Notes under the pieces: model-generated
Database searches by the model: none
What the model was told of the DNA's origin: nothing
What the model saw: the letters and a program-made list of their open reading frames with translations, nothing else
Part shown: positions 46,892 through 58,236 of the stretch, piece by piece
Numbering within the stretch: the first letter of the stretch is position 1
How the letters are laid out: every line of letters starts with the position of its first letter
Source: Epiperipatus broadwayi
Lineage: Eukaryota; Onychophora; Udeonychophora; Euonychophora; Peripatidae
DNA: 64,000 bases
Assembly: GCA_028023455.1 (NCBI GenBank)
Contig: JAQFVV010000013.1
Location: 6,338,811 to 6,402,810 of the forward strand
Direction: 5' to 3'
Position numbers and translations under genes: made by a program

Positions 46892-49106
46892 AAGGTCAAA
46901 GGTCTTTATTGATAATCGTCATAATTGGACCTGCAGCTATATCAGGTGGGCTCTGGGGATGGTCAAAAGGCCCACTCCTACAATGTTAACAGTAGATCAG
47001 CACTGCTATAGCAGTCCTGAAATGCTCAACAAGATTCATAAACACTTTCGTTGCAAACTCCAGAAGTACCAATTTCAAAATCGGAAGCATCTGGAAACAG
47101 TTGGAAGTCATGAACATAATATTACTGAACAGCAAATAATCCAAAAATTACAGTCCTATCCCGAAAGCACACATCCTGGATTACATGGCATCCCAAGATT
47201 TGTGCTTCTCCACCTGAGTTACTTCACTGCACCCATAGTCCGGCAAATGATTGACCTGCTTGCTGGTGACTTCCTGAATATCCCGGACCTTTATCCTGTT
47301 TTGCTAGTGCCATTTCTAAAAAAACACATTAACCCTTCCAGCCTGTTGAACATAAGACCTATATCAATGATTCCCCTTCTCATCAAAACAATAGAATCCA
47401 TAGTTAAAGATTGTATTCAAAATCAGATTTACAATCACATTTCCAAGTATCAATTTGCTCACAAAGACTCTTCCACCAGCAATGCAGTCCGGCGCTTCCT
47501 GATCCTGATTGAGCACGTCAGAATGTAAAGAAAATCAAAACCAATAGTAATTCAACTTGACTTTTCCTCTGCCTTCGACAACATCATCCCATCAACACTA
47601 CTTCAAACCCTACATGACTATCAAGTGCCTGACATTTTTATTCACATAATAGGAAATCTTCTGCTCAACAGGTCAATATTCACATCTCTTGACGGTAAGC
47701 TGTCAGCCGGCTTCAGACCACATTTATCCATCCCTCAGGGATCACCATTGGCTACACTGTGTTTTATCACGTACATCAACCACTTCTTCAAAGAAATTGA
47801 ATCTAAGGTTCCGGGGATATACATACCTGCTTTGAAACATCAGGTGCACCACATCACCTATGTCGATGATGTATCAATCTTCCTTCCACACAAAGATCAC
47901 CTTCAGACTGCATTACAAATCATAGAGAAACATGCTAGAATTCTAAATTTTCAAATAAATCACAGCAAGTCATCGATGTGGAAAATAAAGACAGGAGAAA
48001 TCATTCCCTCAATTTTCATGGCTAAGCCACAACCCTTCTTAGGATTTCCAATCTCCAAATCCAGGCTCGCCATGGCCAAGAACATTCAAAACTTAGTTCT
48101 GGACAAAACAAGAAAAATCGTTGGCTCACTCTCAAAAATCTCTGTATCACTTCCTGGAAAGACTGCCCTTCTCAATACGTTAGTTTATCCTAGATTGAAC
48201 TATTATTTCCCAATTGTCAAGCCTACTAAAACCTTTGAACGGGCAATAAACTCACTATGCTCAAAAGCTCTTTGGAATGGCAGAGTAGTGGCCATCAGCA
48301 TGGCCAAAGCCCAAAGGCCTAATGAGCTCAATGGGTTGGGATTGCACTCTGTCTCCACCTGGTACCTTCAAAAATCATTGCGAGTACTTTGCTTCATTCA
48401 CCTTGAACCTTCCATCTTAAAACCGCACTCATTGGTTGATCCTACCGACACGCCTCCGCCATTCAATAGCAAGTGGATGACCGATATCTCGGTATATGCA
48501 AAAAACTCAATAGACCTAACACAACTCACTCTAGATGATAAAAAAATCTATTGGCAGACCTACAAAATCAAATATCCAAATGAGACCACACTCCAGAATA
48601 CACTTGGTATCAACAACAAATTACTAATTAGGAAGTTTAAGAACTGGTATCTCAAACCCAAATTTATAAACTTCCTCATCAAGCTAAATCTCTCTGCGTT
48701 GCTTACAAACCATTTCCTAATCTGGAAAAGAGGCTACAGCAAACTAAACCCTCAATGCCAATTATGCTCCACAGCGAATGAAACAATCCAGCACCTGTTG
48801 CTTTCCTGCCCTTATCTTTATTCACTGCTGACTTTCATCAATGAAAGTGTTTCGCTAAACATCAGTGAAGTACTCTTCATTCAAAACACAATCAAGACAG
48901 GGATTTTTGCCACCATAAGATTGTCCATTTTCCTGAACTTTGCTGTGCGGATTACCAGATGCAATTACATTTTCAGACATGTACCTACCAATGTCTACAA
49001 CACCTACATGAAGTTGCTTAGGAATTTTAGGGCCAGAGACCAACTGTTGGCACCGGGATGGCTATACCAAGAAACCTGGAACAAGGTCACCCTACCAGAT
49101 CAGTGA
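46866..49106 (+). pseudogene. LINE ORF2, reverse transcriptase and C-terminal domain
   Basis: After the frameshift the frame is open to 47526-47528 (TAA) and again to 49106. Reverse transcriptase blocks are HPGLHGIPRFVL (about 47172), LLNIRPISMIPLLIKTIESI (about 47343), KYQFAHKDSST, QLDFSSAFDNIIPSTL (about 47551, catalytic D), SIPQGSPLATLCFITYINHF (about 47729) and HITYVDDVSIF (about 47851, catalytic YVDD, intact). The C-terminal part has the L1-group thumb wording FLGFPISKS and SLPGKTALLNTLVY, a domain with NELNGLGLHSVSTW, and CQLCSTANETIQHLLLSCP (about 48757), a CxxC...H...C motif. Synthesis of LINE DNA on the nicked target would be its role. ORF2 as a whole spans about 1,074 codons, a normal length. 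Confidence 0.92.
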
Positions 49107-49228
49107 ACGTGCATCAATATCTGTCGAAGCTCAAGTGTTACATGACTCAACAGTGACACTGGTACACTAGCATCAAGAATTTACATACATGTACAACTAG
49201 TTACAACTAGTTACTCTCAATAGTTTCC

Positions 49229-49254
49229 AATAAATATCTATTTTTATAAAAAAA
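49229..49254 (+). terminator. LINE polyadenylation signal and tail
   Basis: AATAAA at 49229-49234 is followed by TATCTATTTTTAT and a run of about ten A residues that leads into the right target duplication. The AATAAA lies close to the tail, as at a genuine LINE 3' end. Confidence 0.75.
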
Positions 49255-49351
49255 AAACAATCTCAACTTGTAGCCAAGACAACCTCTTTTAACAGTAAAT
49301 GAACCATATTTTTGCTAAAGATGGTTGTTTTAACTACAGGTTGAGATTGTT
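49255..49351. repeat. Hairpin MITE split by the LINE
   Basis: AAACAATCTCAACTTGTAG (from 49255; its original left end is also at 43244-43258) pairs with CTACAGGTTGAGATTGTT (49334-49351). Removing the LINE and one copy of the duplication restores an element of about 100 bp with 18-bp inverted ends. Its middle (CCAAGACAACCTCTTTTAAC) resembles the middle of the copy at 28602-28773 (CAAGGTAACTTTCTTTTAAC). Confidence 0.7.
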
Positions 49352-49396
49352 ATCATCTAAATTTATAAACCTATTATAATTATTATTATTTAGCTT

Positions 49397-49399
<3 letters not shown>

Positions 49400-49466
<67 letters not shown>
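49400..49466. repeat. (AT)n microsatellite
   Basis: About 33 pure AT units, the longest in the window. Confidence 0.97.
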
Positions 49467-49467
<1 letters not shown>

Positions 49468-50818
49468 GCTATCTTTATACTCAATCCCACTAAAGAAATT
49501 TTCTAATGTTTCAAGCAGCAATGTTTGATTTAAAAAAAGACAATCTTTTTGCTAAACATGTGTTTCTGTCAATCAAGTCTGACATTTCAGTAGCTCAAGA
49601 AAAAAAGTTGAGACACCATTAAACACAGCAACTCAAATTTTTTTAAATGCACTCATAATGTTCAACATAATTTTCGAATTTAAATGCAAATTTAATTAAA
49701 TTAAATCTTTCTTTGTATCAACTTAATGTTATTAAGCAAGACCAACCTTTAAACAAACTTATTTTAACTAACATTGCTTTTTAAACAAACATTTAAATAT
49801 GTAATTTATTAATTAAATGCCACATCAGAAAATTTTTAAAGAGATCATAAGTAAAACATTTTAGCATTATTATACATATTTATGTAATATTTAATTATAT
49901 ATATGTATATAAATACATGTAAACTAAATAATTTTAATATTTCTAATCAACCAGATAATGCTTATTAAATCTATAATGCTTATTAAATCATTTTATTGAT
50001 TATTATGTAATTCAATAATAAATCAACCAATTACTCTGCAAAACATATATGTTTCAAGGCCAACATTTTAAATCAGATGACATGAAATGTTTATAATTTT
50101 TTATGTTAATATAAAAATTATAACCTAAGCAAAGCCTCATTAGTGTTAAAATGAAATATATCAAAAAGCAGTCTTATATATTAAAAAAACATAAAGGAAA
50201 TTTGAATAATTATTATCTTCTTAAATACATTACTAGTACACTGCCATCAAATGAATAATTTTATCAATAGTCTGAATGATTGGAATCTTTAAAGTTATTT
50301 GTTATACTTTATTAATTTTTAGTTATGTATATATATTTTCAGAACAAAATGGTTAGCTTATTTATTGCCTTGTAATGACTTGAGAGTTTGGGTTCATCCT
50401 CTAAAGCTTTTTATATTTCAAATAAACAGTAAATATTGCAAACAACTATTTAATTATTGATCAGCAAATAAATATTAAGGCATGATTATCTAAGGAACAA
50501 AATATTGATGTAAAACTGGTCACATTGTCAACACCCGTAAACCATCAACTCTGGTAAGTATTTTTCTTTCTTCATTATTGTTTGGGAATATTGAAAAAAA
50601 TTAACTTGCTACCTATTTCCTACCCATATATTAATCTATTTAATTACCTATTTATCTAACTATTAATCTATATTTCCTCCATTCATTTATTTACTTATAT
50701 CAATCAATAACTGTCTTTGTCTATCCATATATTTATCTATCTAAGCATCTATCTGACTCTGTCTGCATATCTAGCTATTTATCCATCTATCTATCCAGCT
50801 ATCATGCCTTTTACTGCC
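49467..50818. other. Spacer with SINE-like fragment
   Basis: AT-rich. Near 50350-50430 the wording ATGGTTAGCTTATTTATTG, then GAGAGTTTGGGTTCATCCTC then TAAAGCTTTTTATATTTCAA loosely resembles the tRNA-like SINE copies at 36.3 and 36.7 kb (B-box-like GGGTTCATCC). From 50640 the sequence grades into TCTA-type repeats. Confidence 0.4.
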
Positions 50819-51486
<668 letters not shown>

Positions 51487-51706
51487 ATACTTCTGCAATA
51501 AGCTACTTAAATATAATAGATCTGTTATATATATATGTATAATAAATAACTTATAAATGCTAATTATTTTTAATGTTTTATAGGAATAAATTGTTACAGC
51601 AGCATGCATTACCCTACATTGAATGTAACCATTTCCATAAAATGTTTGCAAATTATTATACTATATATATTATATTTAATATTTTCACGGTTGCATGATG
51701 TAGATA
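51487..51706. other. Short spacer
   Basis: AT-rich, with (TA)n near 51522-51534. Nothing was recognised. Confidence 0.5.
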
Positions 51707-51816
51707 AATTATTGTTTTATTAAAAACATGTATTATTATGCATTACAATCCGATATTTCAACAGACTAGCAACCGATATTATTAAGGCTAACTTTTGAAA
51801 GAAAAATCATTATATC

Positions 51817-52250
51817 TCAAACAATAACATTACACCATGTGAAATGAGATTTAACTTGAAGTAGTTCAGCATTCACAATATGAGGCTTATCAAAATATTT
51901 ATTTCCCACAGTTTTTTCACCTATTAATTTTAAGTTAATATTAGATAAAATGAGAAGTTTCCACATAGCTAGAATACATTGTGCTTCATCAGCTCGATTT
52001 AAACCAGTAGGTCTCTTTAATATTTCAATTGACTCTCTCATGGTTCTTAAATCATATCTTTCCAAATTAGCAATTATTTTTGTATTATCAAAATCAGGTT
52101 TGTGACCAATTTCTAAAAAATTGAAAGTAAAACCTGACGTGCTAATTTTTTGATTAAAAGCATTTCTATATTCCTTAATTCTGACAGTTATTCGTCTCTT
52201 AGACTGACCCACGTAGCTTCTTAATCACTGCAAACATGGAATTTCATAAA
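51817..52250 (-). pseudogene. GIY-YIG endonuclease of Penelope-like element (left arm)
   Basis: On the minus strand the frame from about 52250 reads HQRVYEIPCLQ, a stop, LRS, then YVGQSKRRITVRIKEYRNAF and on to FLEIGHKPDFDNTKIIANLE and LRTMRESIEILKRPTGLNRA, ending at 51817. VYEIPC and YVG stand for the GIY and YIG motifs, R of RIKEY and E of RESIEI are at the positions of the catalytic arginine and glutamate, and the second cysteine of the CxxC in this Penelope type is lost at the stop. This nuclease domain would cut the target for Penelope insertion. One internal TAA and lack of the RT part make it a fragment. Confidence 0.8.
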
Positions 52251-52283
52251 CTCGTTGGTGTTCCAAAAATATTCTGTCTTTAG

Positions 52284-52712
52284 GTTTATAAAATTCCATG
52301 TTTGCAGTGCTCAAGAAGTTATAGGGGTCAGTCTAATAGATGAATAACTGTCAGAATTAAAGAACATAGAAATGCTTTTAATAAAAAAAATAGCACATCA
52401 GGTTTTACTTCCCATTTTTTAGAAATTGGTCACAAACTTAATTTTGACAATATGAAAATAATTGCTAATTTGGAAAGATATGATTTAAGAACCATGAGAG
52501 AGTCAATTAAAATATTAAAGAGACCTACTGGTTTAAATAGGGCTGATCAAGCACAATGTATTCCTGCTATGTGGAAACCTCTCATTTTATCTAAGATTAA
52601 CTTAAAATTAATAGGTGAAAAAACTGAGGGAAATAAACATTTTGATAAGCCTTATATTGTGAATGCTGAACTACTTCAAGTTAAATCTCATTTCCCATTT
52701 TACACTCTGTAA
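52284..52712 (+). pseudogene. GIY-YIG endonuclease of Penelope-like element (right arm)
   Basis: From GTT at 52284 the frame reads VYKIPCLQCSRSYRGQSNR, a TGA stop, ITVRIKEHRNAFNK, then FLEIGHKLNFDNMKIIANLE, LRTMRESIKILKRPTGLNRA and ends TLxxTAA at 52712. It is the near-twin of the left-arm protein with independent changes: YVG has become YRG, the catalytic-type E of ESIEI is kept in RESI, while SIEI became SIKI. It keeps the CxxC (CLQC) lost on the left, so the two arms are complementary in their damage. Confidence 0.8.
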
Positions 52713-53629
52713 CGTTATTGTTTGAGATCTAAGGATTTTTCTTTCAAAAGTTAATCTTGATAATGGGGGTTGCTAGTCTGTCGAAATATCGGATTGTAAT
52801 GCAAAATAATACATGGTTTATTTCCAAAACAATAATATATATATATATATATATTGTGCCCTTGTCTGTAGATCATAGGTAGGGTAGAAAGGTCAATTAT
52901 GAAAAAAAATTTTAAATTTTAAGTTATATTTAAGTGATATAAAAGTAATAATAGATTTGTAATACAATTTTAAGCTAAAATACCTAACAGATAACAGTAT
53001 AATAAAGTATTTTAAAAAGTAAACAGTTAAATAAAGTTTTAATATCATTGCTTATGGTTGTGAAAGCTGGCCATACAAAATAACACAGCTATAGACAGTT
53101 AAAATTATAGTAATGATTAGAATATAATATTTTCAGAATTAATAGTTTAAATAAATGAAATGTAATATTATAATTTTATTTATTAGTCAAAATTAATAGG
53201 GTATATTTTTTATTAATAAACTTCGGGATGGTGAGAATTATATTTGGTCCTATAAGTTTCAATTTATTTTTCAAAATTTTAGAAAGTACATTAGTTTTGG
53301 TAATTTAAACCGAGACATAAATAAAAGATTATTTTTGTAAAGTGAATAGACACGTGATCGTATATTACATGCTTTCACGCACACACACACTTGGTAAATA
53401 ATAATAAAGTTTGTGAATTTAAAACTAGATATAATTGTCATCTATCATAAAAATTAAAGTTTAAAATATTATAGATTGTCTTAATAATTATTTTAAAGAT
53501 CAAATAATAATTTTATCAAACTATGATTAAATTTAATAATATTAAGTTAAAGTAATATTCCAGACATTACGTCATAAATATTTATTTAAAAAGTACAATT
53601 TATCATCCAAAATAGAATGACTAATATTG

Positions 53630-53740
53630 TTCGCGCTAAAAACAAATATTGACCAATCAACGGATTTAAATGGGCAAGAAAAAAATCTAAGATAAACAGA
53701 AGCGGGAGATGGAATGTGAAAGTTGAAGAGGAAGGTAACC
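53630..53740 (+). promoter_or_regulatory. Promoter-like cluster with following splice-donor-like site
   Basis: TTCGCGCTAAAA (an E2F-type core) is followed within 30 bp by GACCAATCAACGG (a CCAAT box), then a less AT-rich leader containing ATGGAATGTGAAAGTTGA and GAGGAAGGTAACC, where GAAGGTAA resembles a 5' splice site. These words together are unusual in this AT-rich window. A host promoter or the promoter of a retroelement are both possible. Confidence 0.3.
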
Positions 53741-54461
53741 TTTTTGAATTGCTTGTAACATCGAAGCTGAAAAAAGTAATATAAATTTATAAATTAATAA
53801 TTATTCTAAAGTTAGTCTTGAACAGATAAAATAATTTTGTATCCAGAAAGATGATTTGCTAATTTCTACGTGATCTTACCAGTGGATTTAATCAAATTTG
53901 ACCATTCAGCCTACAATAAAATGGAAATACCAAGAATAATAATTGAAATAATTATTGAAAGAAAAATGAGTGAAAATTGTATAAGTTTTGTATTATTTGT
54001 GCTCAACCAGAAATTAAATCTTATAACTTGGAAAAATACAAAGAAGATGCTGTGTGAAAATATAAGAAAGAAACTATTTGCTATCGAGAGAATCCTATGA
54101 CGAACATTTGTTTTATAAGTATTTAAAACTAAGTCATATTTCTCTATGAGAAAAATCATAATAAGCGTTCAAGTATATAGAAAAAGAATGAGGAAGAAAA
54201 GTATGTTATATTAAAGGAAAACATTATTTAAAAATATAGTTTCTAAATTAAAAAAATAGAAGAAAAGCCATAGTCCTGTATAAAGTGCTATATGAACTTA
54301 CTAAGAGGAACCTAACATTTTTATCTCATCATAGAAAAAAGGAAAAGATATTAAATGGAAAGAATATTATTTTAAACAGATATAATTAATCACTAAAATG
54401 AGGAAAATGGATCCATGGAAATAAAGAAAAATTTGTTGAATTTTTAAAATAAAGTACAAGA

Positions 54462-54597
54462 TGCATCGAGGGAAAACCAAGCGCGCGGGGGAAAAAGCTA
54501 GCAGACTATGTAAAGGAGATCTCAAGAATAAGTGGAAAAAGATGAAGAAAATTAAGGATCATCGTCCAAGAAGAATTAATAAACAGAATTAAAAGTT
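54462..54597 (+). other. Short basic open frame, function unknown
   Basis: From ATG at about 54462 a 45-codon frame reads MHRGKTKRAGEKASRLCKGD, continues KNKWKKMKKIKDHRPRRINK and ends TAA. It is strongly basic and unusually rich in G+C for this place (ACCAAGCGCGCGGGGGAAAA). It is too short to assign. It might be an exon of an unrecognised gene, a basic tail of an element protein, or chance. Confidence 0.2.
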
Positions 54598-57445
54598 TAA
54601 ATTAGAACATTAAGTGACTGAAGAAAATAAAATATAATTTTTTTTTATTTAGCTTTGCAATGAACGATTTTCCAAGCGAGTCCAACAAAGCTGTATCGTA
54701 AATATAGTTTTAATTATTTTTTTTTTATTGTATTTAAAGTATAAAATTTGAATTAGCTTAGGGAAACATATAAACATAAATTTTATAATAATTATATTTA
54801 AATATACGAGCTAATGGAATGAGAGAAATATTAGTATAAATAAAAATGTGTGTATGGAAAATTTTAAATACCTACTAGAAGTCCTGGAATGGAGAAGTTT
54901 ACAAATACGATCCAGAGGATAGAGATCGTTGGTAATTTTAATATTATTGGTAATATGTAATATATTTTTTTTATAGGTCATCTATTAATGAATGAAGTAT
55001 GAAAGATGTTAAAAGTTATAAGTACACATTTATCCAACATCAAACATATATTTAAGAGAGTAGTAAAATTTTAAAATGTGCATGCAATAAATAATCTAAA
55101 AATGATTAATAATAAGTAGCATATTAATTATGTGATTCTTTTGAGTTTTATATTGAAAATATTCAAATAGTTTAGAACAGTAGAGATAGAAATATACGAG
55201 AAGTATAGTAAAGAATTTTCTTAAGAATAGCTGTATAGTTGAATAAAAATGAATTTTATTATTATTAGCAAGGTAGACAGAGAATTTGTCGATGTAATGA
55301 AGAGATGAATCTGAAGAAATCAATCAGATAGTGACTTGGGAGTACTGATGTCAAAGGAAACCAAGAGGATGTTTTATTAAACTATAAGGAATGAAATATG
55401 TGGATCATAATTATTTGTGTGACTTCAGTGTAGATAACTTCGCCCTATAACTGAGCACATATATTCTGGACAGTGTTTTTACATATCTTTGAAACTTTCT
55501 GATGTGATGAAGCTGAAGAAATAGCTTTAGCATCCTTCCAATACTAGAGGCAGATAGACAGATAAAAGTCACTCCTCTATGGCGTCCTTAAATTCACTGT
55601 GCCATGATTGTCAAAGTTTTATAAAGGATAATATCTTGTTTATTTTGATCCAACGCATCTATATCTTCGCTATCTTGATTTCATGAAAATACATCGTCAG
55701 GGAGATAATTTTATAGAAATGATACATAAGATAGAAAGGAAGTTAGATAGTAGTTATGTAAGAATAGTTATTTACTAGAGTAAAGTAGAATTGTATAAGT
55801 CCAAAGTGAAAGTATAAGTATTATAAAAGATGAAGAATCATATGATATAATTTTAAAACCAATTGCTAAACTGATATAATTTTAAAGGAAAAACCTTAGA
55901 ATTAAGTTTTAAAACAATAATAAGATTTTAAAATATTGTACGTGAGATTTAGTAAAAGAGATTGCATGTTTATTTGGAAAATGAGTTAAAGAAATGTATA
56001 ACAAAAATGTGTATTTGTACATAGTGTGTTGATAATGTTAATTGCTATATAAAGTTAAGGATGGGATCAAAATTTTATCAGTAATTATATTATGATTGAT
56101 AATAAAAGGAACATGAAAATATCATAAGGATTAAATTCTGTAGGATTCCATACTAACAAGAATAAGTATAATTTTGTAATTTTTGTATAATTTTACATAA
56201 CAGTAAAGATCTTATAGAAATATAATTTTGAAATTATAAGGACATAATGTCAATAGAAAAGTTTAATGGATAGAAATTTTGTGTATTCAGCTAAGCTCAA
56301 AACATGTATCCAATAATAATAATATTGTAAAATACTTTTGTAATTATTAATGGTAAAAGGGTAAAATAAAATTCGATAATAATAATGTTAAGACATCAAC
56401 GGGTATAAATAAAAGTTTGTGATAAGTAAATAGGGATATCCGCTGTAAATAATGTACAAAGTGTTATTTGTTATAATGTTAATAAAATGTTATAAAATTT
56501 TATTAGTAAGCTTTGTGTCTTGGTTGTTTTTTTTTCCTACACATGAAATGCATGAAATCACAACGCACGTTTATAATTAAACATGTTTATGATTTTGCAC
56601 AGGATAATAAATATTAGAAATTTTAATAATTTATTTTGTTTTATTTACATAATAAAATGAAAGAAGTATAAGTAGAACAGGTATTGGTCATGGGTTAATT
56701 GCCACAATATTTAAGTAAAATATATGCGAACGTTACCACATAACTTTTGAGTGTCAGATTAATAAATGTTACCACGAAAATATTTAATACATCTAGAAAG
56801 AAAAGAAGATTATATTATTTTATTATTGTCATTGTTCTTATTAATTAGTTATTCGTTACGTAGTGAACTATGACATAAAATTCCCTTATCATAGTTTACT
56901 ATGGCAATATGAAATCAGTTTTAATTACAATTTATGAACCTGAGATTTAATTATTTATTTACTTATTGATTTATCTATTTGATTTGATATGATTTGATTA
57001 ATTTAACTCTATTTTATTTAATTAATTTATTTATGTGAGCTAGAATTTGTTTTAAAAATACTAAGATATGATAAAAGTTTTAAAAGTCGTAGGAATGCTA
57101 TTAGTCAATTATTTAGGATAGTATTCTTATGCCATTGGGATAGTATCTCAATGATCTCTCGTCTTGTTCCTTTGTCATTGCTCCAGGTCTCATGGGAATA
57201 ATAAAAGATGTTTATGTTGATTCATTTCACAGACATAACTGTGTTTATAAAGTTCTGAGCTAGTGATTATTTTATTTAAATTATAATAATATATTTGATA
57301 GACTGAGTTAGATAACCCGGAATTATTATTAATGTTAATTATTATTGACCGGAAATAAATAAGTAAAGAAAATCCGGAATAGTTAGTATATTCTTGGCAT
57401 GTTGTGGGCATTATTATATATATATGGAGCGGGGGAAAGGTTACA

Positions 57446-58027
57446 ATATATATATAGTAACCTCTTCAATCTACAACTATATTACCTTATACACCTATAA
57501 ATGCCCAGGCACCAATTCTATACAAGATAGAATAAAATTTATAATTTAGGTTGTGTTTCTAATTATGGATAAGATTTTTATTATAGAATTAATCATCTAG
57601 AATGCAAATGGGATGAGAGAAGCATTTATAAACAATAATTATATAATGTTTATTTAGTCATACTATAAGCACTTATTTATGTTATCAAAAGAAAGCAATT
57701 CCTAGATTAAATCAAGAATCATGATATGTCCAAATCTTCCACCATCCAAGTACATGCTAGACCAATCACGCCACTCATCTAATATGTTTGAGGATTACTG
57801 TAACAATAATATATCTACAGACATTTGATTTAGATTGTACAGCTATACCAATGTTTATTTAAATAATGAAATAATCTCAGGGCTCTATTATATGAATAAT
57901 AAATCAATCCTATTATAAGATGATTATTAAGTAATGAGGACTATTGTGAAACTGACAATTACTGCAATGAAATAAAGGATAGATAATGATAAAGATCAGG
58001 TGCATTTTTATCTCACATCATTACTTT
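57446..58027. other. Spacer
   Basis: Begins with ATATATATATA closed by AGGTTAC/GTAACCT, a small palindrome at 57437-57466. The rest is AT-rich with no gene recognised. Confidence 0.5.
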
Positions 58028-58236
58028 AAACAAGGTAAAATCTATATCTTGGCATTATACGATGTTTGGATCAAATAATTCAGTATAATTTAAATAAATG
58101 GCATATACTATTAAACTGATAAGTAATACAGTGTTTAAACAAGGTAAAATCTATATCTTGGCATTATACAATGTTTAGATCAATCCAGTGTTATCTAGAT
58201 AGATTGCATATACTATTAAACTGATAAGTATTACAA
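58028..58236 (+). repeat. Tandem duplication, ~109-bp unit
   Basis: AAACAAGGTAAAATCTATAT CTTGGCATTATAC starts at 58028 and again at 58137. Each unit also contains GCATATACTATTAAACTGAT AAGTA near its end. The copies differ mainly in the middle (AAATAATTCAGTATAATTTA against ATCCAGTGTTATCTAGATAG). Confidence 0.85.

Larger units (their letters stand above)
43259..49254 (+). mobile_element. Full-length Tx1/L1-like LINE
   Basis: A 6.0-kb element bounded by a 15-bp target duplication: a 157-bp leader (starting ATTGGGCGATAGATGGCGCC), ORF1 (43416-45721), ORF2 (45884-49106), a 3' UTR of about 145 bp with AATAAA at 49229-49234 and a short A tail. It is visibly richer in G+C than the surrounding DNA. 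Reverse transcriptase wording and the region after it (FLGFPISKS ... LPGKTALLNTLVYPRLNYYF) fit the L1 superfamily, Tx1-like group. ORF1 carries a frameshift and a stop, and ORF2 three stops and a frameshift, so this copy cannot move by itself. The intact target duplication and full length point to a fairly recent insertion. Confidence 0.92.
51709..52835. mobile_element. Two Penelope-like 3' ends, head to head
   Basis: A large inverted repeat: the left arm (51709 to about 52254, minus strand) and right arm (about 52256-52835, plus strand) each encode the GIY-YIG end of a Penelope-like element and run on into the same 3' untranslated tail, out to TTATTGTTTTATTAA on the left and its mirror on the right. 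The 5' breakpoints meet near 52255. Neither arm has a reverse transcriptase. Penelope elements often integrate as 5'-truncated, partly inverted units. The right arm ends directly beside an (AT)n run at 52836-52854. Confidence 0.82.
52855..57445 (+). mobile_element. Candidate gene-less retroelement or large solo LTR
   Basis: The segment starts TGTGCCC right after an (AT)n run and ends GGTTACA right before another, with ATAT on both sides (52851-52854 and 57446-57449), the same border style as the LTR elements at 7.3 and 18.9 kb. Long parts, especially 53.6-56.5 kb, are purine-rich on the plus strand, unlike the flanks. I found no internal direct repeat that would define two LTRs and no gag or pol, and the ends are only loosely complementary, so coincidence is quite possible. 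Confidence 0.25.
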
